This document shows, piece by piece, positions 50,999 to 61,315 of a DNA stretch of 64,000 nt. The DNA lies in assembly GCA_039105265.1 (NCBI GenBank), contig JAPFFF010000009.1, positions 3,596,001 to 3,660,000 on the forward strand. The letters run 5' to 3'. The notes beneath the pieces are model-generated. The model saw nothing but the letters and a program-made list of their open reading frames with translations. It was not told the DNA's origin and ran no database searches. The position numbers and the translations under genes were made by a program. How positions within the stretch are numbered: position 1 is the stretch's first letter; each line of letters begins with the position of its first letter. Origin of the DNA: Tritrichomonas musculus. Its lineage: Eukaryota; Parabasalia; Tritrichomonadida; Tritrichomonadidae.

Positions 50999-51539
50999 TG
51001 GTGGACAAGTATAACGTTTTTGTGTTAATAAATTATTCAAATTTGAGAAAAACTATTTGAATAAATTTTATTTGATTTTAAGGTCATTTCATCTCAATTT
51101 TTTTCTATGTTTTTTGATTGAAATCAAATAGCTATTTTGACTGCTATTCATTACTAAACTTAGATATAATTATAATATGAAACTTTTTTATTAGAATTCA
51201 AAATAATTCTCAAAATTGATTTTTTGTCTTTGAATTTTTTGTTGAATGTAATTGCATCATTATCATTACAATCTCATTCTCATATATTTGAGACTCTTTC
51301 TTCTAAAGCTTTATGTTTCTGAACAATAATTTGAGTATTTCTATTCATAATATCGATTAATCCTTGAAAACTAGCATCTGTAGAAAGATTAGAATATTTT
51401 CCAGATACTACCTATCTTCCGTCCATACTAACATAACACCGTTTTATACTTCTAAAAAGCCTGTTTTAAGCTTTTTAGATCCTTTCAAAACACTCCCTAT
51501 CTATATTTATCCAACAATAACAACAATTTGATCATCATC
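50999..51539. other. Intergenic sequence upstream of the PP4 gene
   Basis: AT-rich; presumed PP4 promoter. No gene or repeat seen. Confidence 0.5.
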
Positions 51540-52500
51540 TTATCATTCAGCAAAACGAAGTTCTTCATCATCATAATAGATCACAGATGATGATGAAGAA
51601 CATCATCTCGTTCATCAACAGATCGATTGATCATCATGAATATATCTTATCGAATACAACAACATCTTCATCATCTGGATCATCATTAACGAGCACATCG
51701 TATAATCATTTGGATTATCATAAACTCGATTTGATCAACAACAGCAACAGTATCATCTTGATCAGCAATAATAACATCTCGATTAACATCATGAAGTATA
51801 TCTTGTCGAATACATCAACAACGATTCATTCATCACGAGCAATATCATCTCGATCAAGATATTGTCGAAAACTACATCATCTATATCTCGACTAATAAAT
51901 CATTAGGATTATCATCACAATCAAGATCTTGTCCAATACGACAACCGCATTATCTGGATCATTATTAGGAACATATAGTCAAATACATAATCAAGAACAT
52001 ACCTTATTGATAGATCGAATACAACATGATTGATAGAGATCATCTCAAATAACGAATACAACATCAGGATCATCAACATGAAGTACATCAACAGGATCAC
52101 CATTAACGAATTTATTATCACGAACACACCTTATCGATCGATCGAATACATCATCAACTGTATCATCTCGATAAACAATAACATCATCATCATTAACGAA
52201 CATACTTTATCGGTCGATCGAATATATCATCTTGTCGATCATCATCAATTGAATGCAATAATATCTACATCTCGATCAATATCGATTTGGTCATTAACCA
52301 CAGTATCATCAAGATCTTGTTCAATATATTATCATCTTATTGAATACAACATATCGATCCATCAGCAATTACAATAACATAATCTCGATTAACAACATTT
52401 CGATCAACAACTACATATCTTATCATCAACAAACCGTATCATCAAGATCTTGTCGAATTTACCATCATTTCGAAAATAGATTATAAATCGAGTTAGATCT
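51540..52500. repeat. Degenerate ATC/TCGAT-rich repeat tract
   Basis: About 1 kb of strongly skewed sequence in which ATCATC, CAACA, TCGAT and a diverged phrase AAGATCTTGTCGAATAC recur. The phrase is seen near 51638, 51793, 51858, 51920, 52311 and 52447 with changes. It is about 36% GC with frequent TCGA, unlike its neighbours. Open frames at 51587-51895 and 52030-52377 translate to low-complexity Ser/Ile/Asn/Thr sequence and look like a by-product. It is probably an old, decayed minisatellite. Confidence 0.6.
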
Positions 52501-53864
52501 AACTTCTTAACATTTGAAGTGATTTCATATCGATCACAGATCAAATGAGGCAAAACATATATTGAATAAGGGTTTACTTAAATTGAATCAAGAGAACCAT
52601 ACCTGAAGCACGTGTTGATGATTGCTGCCGAAGTGAATTAGAAAAGTAGAAATATTGTATTAAAGAGAAAAAAAATATGAAGAAGGCCAGATATGGCAAA
52701 CTGGGGATTATAAAAACAAAATTGAACGATTACGACTCATGATTGATATTCTAAATATCCATTTTAGATAATGATGTAATTGACATGTAGAATTATGGTA
52801 GATTTATATTGAGTCTATTCCAATTGGTCGTCTGGAATAGTATTAATATCAATCATTAACTGTTGAAGACGTTCTATCTTGTTCTTGTAATCACCAGTAT
52901 TTCCTGTAACAGTTCCCTCCTCGTTTATTTTTTACTCTTTAGTAACGTGTTTATAATTCTCGATCTCCGAGCCGCGGCATTCATCGCTATGTGCTCTAGG
53001 TAGTAAATGCTTTAACTATACCACTTTGTTTGCATTACAGAATTTCAAGTCAATTCAATTATATGTAGAATGATTTAACTCAATGATTGAAAAAGTTCAG
53101 CTGATGAATTATGAACTTTTGCTATTATCTTATTTGAAGTAAAGTCATATAGAAAAAAATCATTTGAACTTACATTCAGATATATAATGTGGCAAGAGTG
53201 TGAATTCATATCAAAGAAATTTATCATGTTTTACATTGAGTTTGAGCTTCTTAACTCAGTTTGAGTAATATTACTTCATATTTTTGGGAACTGTTAAATT
53301 TGGTATTTGGAGATAACATCTCCAAAATTTTACTAACCTTTTTCAATATATTCTATATGGACTGATCTTCCCTCTTGAGGCAAATCTCCTATTTCGCTTC
53401 TTCGGAATCAGGAGATTTCTGTAGCCAAAAACTGACAAATTTAAAGAAAAAGAAGTAAGATATGATACAAATGAAGGTGAATCAACAAAGCTATCCTCAG
53501 ATATCAATTCATATCCGCATTTACTGGACTCATTACAGACAGCTCTGCATTCACAATTAAAACAATAAATTGCTGAAAACAATGATGTTCCTGAGCCTCA
53601 GTTATTTAAATATTTCAAACCATTTTCCAATTTGGTTAGTATTTTAAATTTTGAATTGGATATTTTGTTTCAAAAAAATTTCAATAGAACAATCATTATT
53701 CGTTTTAGCGTAATGATCAAATAGATATTGAAAAAGTTTTAAATCATTTCATTTTTTTATAATTTTTCAATTTTGACAGAATAACTTTTCAAATTATTTT
53801 TATATCGACAATCAAAGTTTTTAAAATTTTTTTTGATCCTCTTTATTAATAATCATCATTTGCA
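52501..53864. other. Intergenic sequence, possibly containing gene relics
   Basis: No intact gene supported. A 79-codon minus-strand frame at 53343-53582 and an overlapping plus-strand fragment have less AT bias than usual, so a decayed gene is possible. The stretch 52960-53035 has GC-rich words and a D-arm-like sequence but no acceptable tRNA fold. Confidence 0.4.
53856..53860 (+). promoter_or_regulatory. Putative initiator (TCATT) of the CK1 gene
   Basis: TCATT in AATCATCATTTGCAATG, with the predicted start base 7 bases before the ATG, fits TCAY(T/A). Confidence 0.45.
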
Positions 53865-55283
53865 ATGCACAAAAGAATTAATAATTTTGATGTTATAGCT
53901 AATTACCGCGTTATAAAAATGATTGCAAACGGTGGTTTTGGAACCGTTTATTTCGTTCGAGAGCTTGGATCAAATATGCCAATGGCAATGAAAGTCGAAA
54001 AAGGAAACAAAAGTAAAAGTTCAATTGAAATCGAGTATTCAATATTAAAACAATTACAAAGCAGCCTTTACTTTCCACACTTATTTGGCCATGGAACAAT
54101 CAATGATTTATCTTATATTGTTATGGAATTATTAGGGCCATCATTATCACGAGTTAAAAGCTATTTACCCGAAGGAAAATTCTCACTTTCAACATCTCTC
54201 CGTCTTGGTATCGAAATAGTATGTTTATTACGTGAGTTTCATGCCCGTGGTTTTGTCCATCGTGATATCAAACCAGCCAATTTTTTAATAAGACCTGATA
54301 GTCCTTCACCAATATGCCTTATTGATTTTGGCCTGAGTAAACGGTTTATTGATCCTGTTACAAGTAAACCACACAAAATGCGAACTAGTGAGTCATATCA
54401 GTGTTTTATTGGCACATCACGCTATGCGTCTATTAATGCACACAAGAGAATTGATCTTGGACCACGAGATGATATGATATGTTGGTTTAATATGATGGTT
54501 GAACTAATAAATGGTGAATTGCCATGGTCTCATTTAAACGACAAAAATGAAATTTTAAAGAAAAAAGAAGAAATTTTACACAATCCTGAAGAAAGATGCA
54601 AAAATTTACCAATCCAATTTATATCTATTTATGATGAAATAATCAAACTTAAGTATGACGAGTTTCCAGATTACGATATGATTTTATTGTTTCTTAGTGA
54701 TGCTCTTCGAGCTCTTCGCCAAGAAACTCAAAAAAAGAAGATGGAGAAAAAGATGAAGAAGAAGAAAAAAAATGACACAAACAGCAATGAAAACGACGAA
54801 TTGAACGATAACAATAACGAAGCTGATGTTAACACAAACAGCAATGAAAGTAACGATGATAATGAAATAAATGAAGATGGCGAAGACGATTCTAAAGAGA
54901 ACAACAATAATGAATATAATGGTGAAGAACCATATGATTGGGAAAAGCTAAGTGATCATCAAATAGAAGAATTATTCCCTCCATCTGTTATGAATTCAAG
55001 ACGAATTTGTAGAAATGGTTTTGGGAGTTTTTATTCTTCTTCTGCTAGTATAAATATGAATACAAATAGTGGTGAGAATACCACAAATATAAATAGTCCA
55101 AATAATGGAAATAGTGAAAAACTTGGATTTGAATTTGACAACATGCATCAAAAAAATTATACCCAAAATCAGGCTCATGTTGAAAAATTTCACTTGCTTG
55201 CAGATCCAGATGAAATCAATACCAGAAAAAAATGTTTTGCGTGTTGTGGATGCGGAAACAAATTTTCTTGTTCAATATGTTAG
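53865..55283 (+). CDS. Casein kinase 1 family protein kinase with Cys-rich tail
   Basis: A 472-residue protein. The kinase domain (about 10-290) has IANGGFGTVYFV, AMKVEKG (catalytic Lys), HRDIKPANF with D134, DFGLSKRF with D154 and, in place of APE, the CK1-type FIGTSRYASINAH. That motif with RDDMICWFNMMVELINGELPW places it in the CK1/TTBK group. A Lys run (about 288-304) and a long Asn/Glu/Asp-rich linker follow. The last 13 residues are CFACCGCGNKFSCSIC-like, with seven Cys in 16 residues, which is unusual for CK1 and suggests lipidation (palmitoylation) or metal binding. Confidence 0.88.
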   Translation: MHKRINNFDVIANYRVIKMIANGGFGTVYFVRELGSNMPMAMKVEKGNKSKSSIEIEYSILKQLQSSLYFPHLFGHGTINDLSYIVMELLGPSLSRVKSYLPEGKFSLSTSLRLGIEIVCLLREFHARGFVHRDIKPANFLIRPDSPSPICLIDFGLSKRFIDPVTSKPHKMRTSESYQCFIGTSRYASINAHKRIDLGPRDDMICWFNMMVELINGELPWSHLNDKNEILKKKEEILHNPEERCKNLPIQFISIYDEIIKLKYDEFPDYDMILLFLSDALRALRQETQKKKMEKKMKKKKKNDTNSNENDELNDNNNEADVNTNSNESNDDNEINEDGEDDSKENNNNEYNGEEPYDWEKLSDHQIEELFPPSVMNSRRICRNGFGSFYSSSASINMNTNSGENTTNINSPNNGNSEKLGFEFDNMHQKNYTQNQAHVEKFHLLADPDEINTRKKCFACCGCGNKFSCSIC

Positions 55284-55729
55284 ATTTGATTTTTAGTTTT
55301 TTTATTTTTGTTTTTATTTGTTTTGTTTTTTTATTTTGTTATTATTAAATAATTAATCATAGGAAGTTGTTAATCAAATCTTTTATTTCTAATACTGAAA
55401 TTCAGTTTTTTATAGATAATCATCACTTTTTTACTATAGGATATTGAAATAATCGTTGGTTTAAATCAACTAATTAGTAAATGTAAATATTATAAATTGG
55501 TGGTTTTAAATACTTATGTTAAATCCAAATTTTAAATATTTTTAAAATATATGTATATTTAATAAAATAAAAATATTTTAATATTTTTAATGTTTGGCCA
55601 TTATATACAAAGATATTTATAAAACTAACAATTTCAATTCTTTGAATAAAAAAAGATCGTTTTGCTCTTAATCGGTTGAAGACGGTTTCATGATCATATA
55701 CATTACAAACAAATACAAACAAAATTCCA
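55284..55729. other. Intergenic sequence
   Basis: A TTTTG/TTTTA-rich 3' region after the CK1 stop, then the CFIm25 promoter. TCATA words at about 55695 fit the initiator consensus, about 32 bases before the ATG. No gene. Confidence 0.5.
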
Positions 55730-56359
55730 ATGGCAAATAATCTTCCAATTAAAATATATGATTTAAAAACATATACATGTGGCAATGGCGGAAGCGAAGA
55801 TGAAAATAAAACCGACAAACCAAGATTAGATAAAATGAAAAGATTAAAACTGGATTTTGAACAAAATTATACATATGTTCGATCAGTTAGAGCTATTGTG
55901 CTAGTCCACCTTCATAGTCATCCTCATGTTTTACTTCTTAAAAAACAAACAGGCGAAATTATATTACCAGGTGGTAGATTACGACCAGGTGAAGACGATG
56001 AATCAGGCATACAAAGACTTTTAGAAAAGAAGATGAAAATAGTTGGTAATTCAGGCTCTTATGAACTCAGTGAACTTATCGGAATTTGGTATAGACCTCA
56101 ATTTACAGAGCAAATGTTTCCTTATTGCCCTGTCCATGTAACAACACCCAAAGAAATAGAGAAATGGTATCTTGTTCTTCTTCCAGAAGGAGGAAGTTTA
56201 GGATTATCACCCAAATATAACCTGACTGCTGTCCCATTTTATGATTTACAAGATAACTCAAAAGATTTTGGAAAGCAACTATCTACAATTCCATTGCTGG
56301 TTAGTAGATTCAATATTATACCTATATCAATTGAAGAGCAAAATCTCGAAAATGAATAA
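55730..56359 (+). CDS. Cleavage factor Im 25 kDa subunit (CFIm25/NUDT21-like)
   Basis: A 209-residue protein. It aligns by eye with NUDT21 over its whole length: IKIYDLKTYTCGN at the start, RSVRAIVLVHLHSHPHVLLLK, LPGGRLRPGEDDESGIQRLLE, IGIWYRPQFTEQMFPYCPVHVTTPKEIEKWYLVLLPE, and PLLVSRFNIIP at the end. It has a Nudix fold, but the Nudix box lacks the REUxEE residues needed for hydrolysis, as in NUDT21, which binds UGUA in pre-mRNA 3' ends as a dimer. The expected role is 3' processing of mRNA in the nucleus. The length is close to the 227 residues of the human protein. Confidence 0.88.
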   Translation: MANNLPIKIYDLKTYTCGNGGSEDENKTDKPRLDKMKRLKLDFEQNYTYVRSVRAIVLVHLHSHPHVLLLKKQTGEIILPGGRLRPGEDDESGIQRLLEKKMKIVGNSGSYELSELIGIWYRPQFTEQMFPYCPVHVTTPKEIEKWYLVLLPEGGSLGLSPKYNLTAVPFYDLQDNSKDFGKQLSTIPLLVSRFNIIPISIEEQNLENE

Positions 56360-56751
56360 TTATTGTTTTTATCTCCCTCAGATGTATGTTGTGATCAAAT
56401 TCAAATATCATTTATTTTTAAATATAAAGATAATTTTATTATAAATTTTTTCTTACCCAGATTTTTTTTATATCTATTTGATGCCTAATAGTAAAAGGCC
56501 TATGTTCATTGTTTTTTTAATGCTTTTTGTTGTTATCATGAATTTATTTCAAATGGGGTTTGCTTGTTTATGGTTAATTTCTTCCATTTGAAATAATATT
56601 CTAGGACAACAAATCCTAATATAAATAGGGACCATTTTTTTTTATTAAAATAAATATATTAAATAAGTAGATATTACAAAAATAAAAAAGTTTATTATTT
56701 AAAAGAAAAATGATCGTTTCAGTTCAGAATTGAATTAAAATAGAATTCTCA
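56360..56751. other. Intergenic sequence with a 13-bp inverted repeat
   Basis: TTATTTCAAATGG at 56544-56556 and its inverse at 56584-56596 could form a hairpin with a 27-base loop. A T run lies at 56633-56643. No gene. Confidence 0.5.
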
Positions 56752-57432
56752 ATGCTCGTTTTTTTACTTACATTTGCTTTTAGCCTCCAACACCAAAATA
56801 TACGAAGACCTCAAATCGCTCCTAAAAACTCTTTTCCCAACAGAAGAAACTTAAATACTCCTGATAACGTAGACTCATGTGAGATGTGTACTAAGGTTGT
56901 TGATTACGTCGAATATTTAATGAATAACACTTTCATTGAAAGCGAAATTGCTTCTTTAGTATCTCTTCTTTGCCAAACACTTCCATTCCCAGTTTCAACA
57001 GGATGCAGTTTAATTGTCAAACACTATATACCTTTAATAATGAAATTAATAGAACAAGATATTGAATCAATCCATATATGCAATAAAATTGGATTTTGCT
57101 CAGCTTTACAAGTTCATAATTACAAACATGCAAGACTACCTAGAATAAAAAAAAATCAGGGTTTTAATAAACAACGATACTTTGTTGCCGATCAAAAAAC
57201 TTGCCTTATGTGCAAAGATGTTATTCGCTATGCAGAAGCAGCAATATTAGACGAAAAAATCGAAGAACAAGTTATTGACGTAGTTGATAAAGTTTGTGAA
57301 AGCTTTTCTACACCACTCGACAATCTTTGCAAAGCTGTGATTAAGATTTCAGTTCCAACTATCATGACTTGGCTTGAAGAAGGAATTGAAGCAATTGATG
57401 TATGCGTTCGACTTCTCCTGTGCGAAGAGTAA
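56752..57432 (+). CDS. Secreted saposin-like protein with two SapB domains
   Basis: A 226-residue protein. A short signal peptide (MLVFLLTFAFSL) is followed by two saposin-B domains, each with the six-Cys pattern: C43, C46, C74, C85, C110, C116 and C151, C154, C182, C193, C218, C224. The linker between them is basic. Saposin-like proteins bind lipids; in protozoa (amoebapores, trichomonad saplips) some form pores in membranes. The two-domain layout and the signal peptide point to lysosomes or secretion. Pore-forming activity is not shown by the sequence. Confidence 0.85.
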   Translation: MLVFLLTFAFSLQHQNIRRPQIAPKNSFPNRRNLNTPDNVDSCEMCTKVVDYVEYLMNNTFIESEIASLVSLLCQTLPFPVSTGCSLIVKHYIPLIMKLIEQDIESIHICNKIGFCSALQVHNYKHARLPRIKKNQGFNKQRYFVADQKTCLMCKDVIRYAEAAILDEKIEEQVIDVVDKVCESFSTPLDNLCKAVIKISVPTIMTWLEEGIEAIDVCVRLLLCEE

Positions 57433-57832
57433 ACGATCATCATAGCATTATTTATTTTTTAAAAAATATTCTTGATATCTTACATAATAATTTCAATGAT
57501 TTCGAGATTTTTCTTTTTTTTTTGAATATTGATTTTAAATCAGTCATATGATATGAATTAATTTACAAATTTTATATTTTTTTGAAATAATAATAATCAT
57601 AATATATAAGATTACTTTGAATTTTTTTTTCATTTCTCATTTGTTGATGGAATCAATAAATATACTTGGAATTTATTATATATACCTCATTTATTATATG
57701 ATTACTTGGATAATACTGAGGATAGAATGAAATAAAATTTTGTATTATTCTGGTTTTTAAATTTTCTACATCTCATTGAAAAAAATTGAAATTAATCTTC
57801 TGAAAATTTGAAAAATTGGATCTGGTGGGAAA
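57433..57832. other. AT-rich intergenic sequence
   Basis: No gene or repeat seen. TCATT at about 57773 fits the initiator consensus but lies about 58 bases from the next ATG. Confidence 0.5.
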
Positions 57833-60023
57833 ATGCTACCATCAATTGATTTTATTTATCCTTCTATGAGAAGAAATTTCAGTTCTAATACTGAGTCATA
57901 TACATCACCTCTTCTTTCGCCAGTTCTTTCACCAAATCCACTAATCTCTCAATGTTGCTCAACGCCAATAATCAATTCAAAACATATATATTCAACCAAT
58001 TCAACTGATTCTTTATCAAAAGATCTATTAAAATTACAAAATGCAAAACAAAGAGAGAAATTTCAAAAAACGCATATTTTTGCTTACGAACCGCCACGAG
58101 GGCTTTGTATTCCAGTTCTTCATGCTCTTCTTCGCCTTTCGATGTTATCTAACGATACGAGTAGCGATAATTCTGGCACTTCATTATTTCCTGTTTATTC
58201 AGCAATTGTTTTACCAAACAAACCCAATACAATTTTTATTGAATGCGAATCCGAAATTGCAGCTAGAAATGCATTAAAACATATTGCTGACTTGAGACCT
58301 CTTCCTCGAATCATGACGGAAATAACGAAACCACAATTTACGCACGTTTTTCTTAACCCAATAAAATCTCTTAAATTTCATATTGGTAAAATAATTATGA
58401 CAAAAACACCAGAATTCAATAACGAATACGCTCAAATTGTTGATATAGAGCCTAATAAAGGACAATTATTAGTCAAATTGCTACCACATATCGATTACAA
58501 TGAATTAATAACGTTTAATGTTAACTCACAAAGAGCTTTGAATAATAAAAAGCCGCCTGAATATAAAGCTCCTCGTACAACTTTTGATGAGAAAAAGATA
58601 TTAAGTTTAAACAATTTATCTTCACAAAAGAATTATGAAATAAAGCAAATTAAAATTTGGGATAAACTGTATGATGCCATAATGTGGGATAAGAATACAT
58701 ATATTGGTCAATTTCAATATATATGGCTTAATTTTGATGATGTATTTTTTACGAATTCGATAGAAAAAATAGAATTAGAACGATTTGACAAAGGCATGAC
58801 AACTTTTGAAAGAGAGAATGCAACATTCGTCATTAATTTTAAAGAAAGATCAAATCGTTGCATGTCTCAAGTTTTTGAGTGTGCCGATAGAATCCTAGAA
58901 ATTCATAAAAACACAGGGAAACCTTCGTGGGCACCTAAAAGCTCATCATCATCACAATCTTCAATATCATCACAATCAGCTCCTCAGTCCAATCAAAGCC
59001 AGTCCACAGAAAACCAAGGAAATGAGTCATTAACATTCATATCGAAGAGGAAATCACAAACAAAAGTGAGAATAAACGCTTTTCCTGTCAAGAATCAAGA
59101 TGGCCAGACTCAAAGTAAAGAACAGGCCGAAACTTCAGCGCCAAAGAAAGAGAAAGTTGCAACAGTCCTTGCACCAGCTCTGGCGAATCCAACTGAAGAG
59201 GAGGAGAAGAAAAAGAAAGATAAACAGGATGCTGCAGCAGCCAGCAACGCCGCTGAGCAGTCGATGGTGTCTGCTGTGAAGGAGAGGAAGAAGAAGAAAG
59301 AGGCAAATCAAGCACAGAGCCAGAACCAGAGCCAGAATCAGAGCCAGCCAAAGCAGAAACAGACTCAGAAGCAGCAGAAACAGGCCAAACAGCAGCAGCC
59401 GATTCAGCAAACTCAGCAGCAAATCCAGCAGACGCAGCAGATCATGCAGCAGCAGCTCCAGAAACAACAGCAGCAGCTCCAGCAGGCTCAGCAAGTCCAG
59501 ATTCAGCAAGCACAACAACAGCAGCAACAAGTTCAGCAAGCGCATCAGACGCAGCAGCAGCAGCAAGTCCAGCAGACGCAGCAACAACAAGTCCAGCAGA
59601 CGCAGCAGGCTCAGTACCAGCAGCAGATGCAGTACTACGTGAAGGTCTACCAGCAATTGCAGCAGCTGCAGCAGCTGCAGACGTCAGTGAATTTCTACAT
59701 CATGAAGCTCGAGGCAGAGAAGGCGCAGGGAAAGGACGTCGCTGACAAGTTGAAGAATTTGAGGGATCAGATGAAACTGATCGTCGACGGCATCCACAAG
59801 AATCAGCAGCAGCTGCAGATTTGGCAGCAGCAATTCCAGCAGCAGCAACAGACACAGCAGCAACAGTCGCAGCAAGTTCAACAGCATCTGATTCAGCAGC
59901 AGCAGCAGACACAACAGCTCCAACAACAACAACAAGCACAACAAGTTCAACAGCATCTGATTCAGCAGCAACAACAGGCGCAGCAAGTTCAACAACAACA
60001 GCAGCAGCAGACACAACAGCTCC

Positions 60024-60064
<41 letters not shown>

Positions 60065-60580
60065 GCACAGCAAGTTCAACAGCATCTGATTCAGCAGCAA
60101 CATCAACAGACTTATCATCATCAGCAACAACAAGCACAGCAAGTTCAACAACAGCAGACTTATCAGCAGCAACAACAGCTCCAACAACAACAAGCACAGC
60201 AAGTTCAGCAGCAGTCACAGCCAGTTCAGCAGCAGTCACAGCCAGTTCAGCAGCAGTCACAGCCAGTTCAGCAGCGACAGCAGCAGCAGAAGGCAGTGAA
60301 GAGGCAGGCGACCCAGTCTCCTTCTGCAGCACCCAAAAAGACGCGCAAGACGTCACCAAAGAAGAAGGCGACGCCTCCTCCTTCAACGATGCCAATCACG
60401 TCCTTCTTCCAGCAGGCTGCGCAAGCACCGAGCAAGCCACAGCTACAGCTCATCACGGCAAACACATTCCAGCAGCCCAGCCAGCAGGCAACCTACCTTT
60501 CGAGCGCCTTTCAGGCAGACTCAGCGGGCACTGGCCGGCCACAGCTAAACTTGACTCAGCAGAACATTCAAAAGCAATAA
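57833..60580 (+). CDS. Spt5-like transcription elongation factor with Gln-rich tail
   Basis: A 915-residue protein. The region about 85-180 resembles the Spt5 NGN domain (NTIFIECESEIAARNALKHIADLRPL). It is followed by a KOW-like stretch (FHIGKIIMTKTPEFNNEYAQIVDIEPNKGQ, LLPHIDYNEL, about 185-225) and by NNKKPPEYKAPRTTFDEKKI, similar to the region after the first KOW in Spt5. A Ser-rich region follows, then about 330 residues dominated by Gln (CAG/CAA, about 500-820), then a basic segment (KKTRKTSPKKKATPPP) and MPITSFFQQ, which looks like a PCNA-binding (PIP) motif. Spt5 with Spt4 aids RNA polymerase II. The later KOW domains are not recognised, so the identity is probable, not certain. GC content rises sharply in the 3' third. 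Confidence 0.6.
59290..60300 (+). repeat. CAG/CAA (polyglutamine) repeat region
   Basis: In-frame CAG and CAA runs with interspersed GTT and GCA codons. The region is expected to vary in length. Its other frames give long Leu-rich or Ala/Thr/Ser-rich open frames that are not genes. Confidence 0.85.
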
Positions 60581-61063
60581 TTATTCGCTTTGCTTTTGCT
60601 TGTTTTTGACATATGCGGAACAGTTCTTGTTTGTTTTTAATGCAAATATTGTATAAATTGAGTTTATTATTATTAAAATTGATATTAGTCATATTTATGC
60701 TATTGACTTTCTTCATGGTTTCTATGAAAATTTAACTTGCCAAAGAAAAACTTTAATTTAGTTAAAAATTCCATACGCTGAATGTGCAATCTTTTTTTTT
60801 TTTATATATAGATGAAAATCATTGTTTATGCAATATAAATGGAATAAATTCTGCGAGTCATTTTGGCATACAACAGAATTTTTCTGAATAGTATTGAATA
60901 ATGAAAATAATCATCTCAATTTTGAAATAAATAATTATTAAATTTTCAATAATAAATTGAAAATTGAATAGTATTAAAAATGAAAAAAGGTTTAGTTTTG
61001 CTTTGATAGATTAAACAGATTGAAAATGATGAAGTGTTTTTAGAAAAACACATCATTTAACTA
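60581..61063. other. AT-rich intergenic sequence
   Basis: 3' region of the Spt5-like gene. TTGAAAATTGAATAG-type words around 60950 are partly self-complementary. No gene. Confidence 0.5.
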
Positions 61064-61159
61064 CAGGCTGCGCATTTCAAATCGGCCCTTTTAACGGATA
61101 TTTGACATTAAATTGGCCTTTAAAAGTGAAAAAAGGGCCAATTTGAAATGCGCATCCTG
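61064..61159. mobile_element. 96-bp TA-flanked MITE
   Basis: The left end CAGGCTGCGCATTTCAAATC and the right end (inverted, two mismatches over about 28 bp) match, with GGCCCTTTT within the repeat. TA lies on both sides (61062-61063 and 61160-61161), as in Tc1/mariner/pogo insertions. It has an inner GGCC...GGCC hairpin. It is GC-richer than its surroundings. Confidence 0.75.
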
Positions 61160-61162
61160 TAT

Positions 61163-61200
61163 TTTTTTTTTTTTTTTTTTTTATTATTTTTTTTTTTAAT
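61163..61200. repeat. Poly-T tract
   Basis: A T run of about 20 at 61163-61182 followed by a second one, directly after the MITE. Confidence 0.8.
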
Positions 61201-61315
61201 GCAATTTAAAGTTTGTCCAATAATTGCAACTCAAAAAAAAAAGACGTTAAAAAAGATGTTTAAAAGGCCTTTTTAGTGTATCCTTGAAAATGAAAATATC
61301 TAAAAGTTTTTTGGG

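Noticed and set aside
50999-51040. N-terminal extension of the PP4 gene
   Set aside because: It would need a TTG start, and PP4 proteins begin close to the ATG at 50998.
52960-53040. Possible tRNA or small RNA gene
   Set aside because: A D-arm-like TGGTATAGTTAAAGC on the minus strand and GC-rich words are present, but no T arm (GGTTCGA) or acceptor stem can be paired.
53343-53582. 79-codon minus-strand frame with several Cys
   Set aside because: No family resemblance, no initiator and no length support; it may be part of a gene relic but cannot be shown.
59135-60395. Leu-rich and Ala/Val-rich frames opposite the polyglutamine gene, and a Thr/Ser/Ala frame in the same strand
   Set aside because: They are translations of CAG/CAA repeats in other frames.
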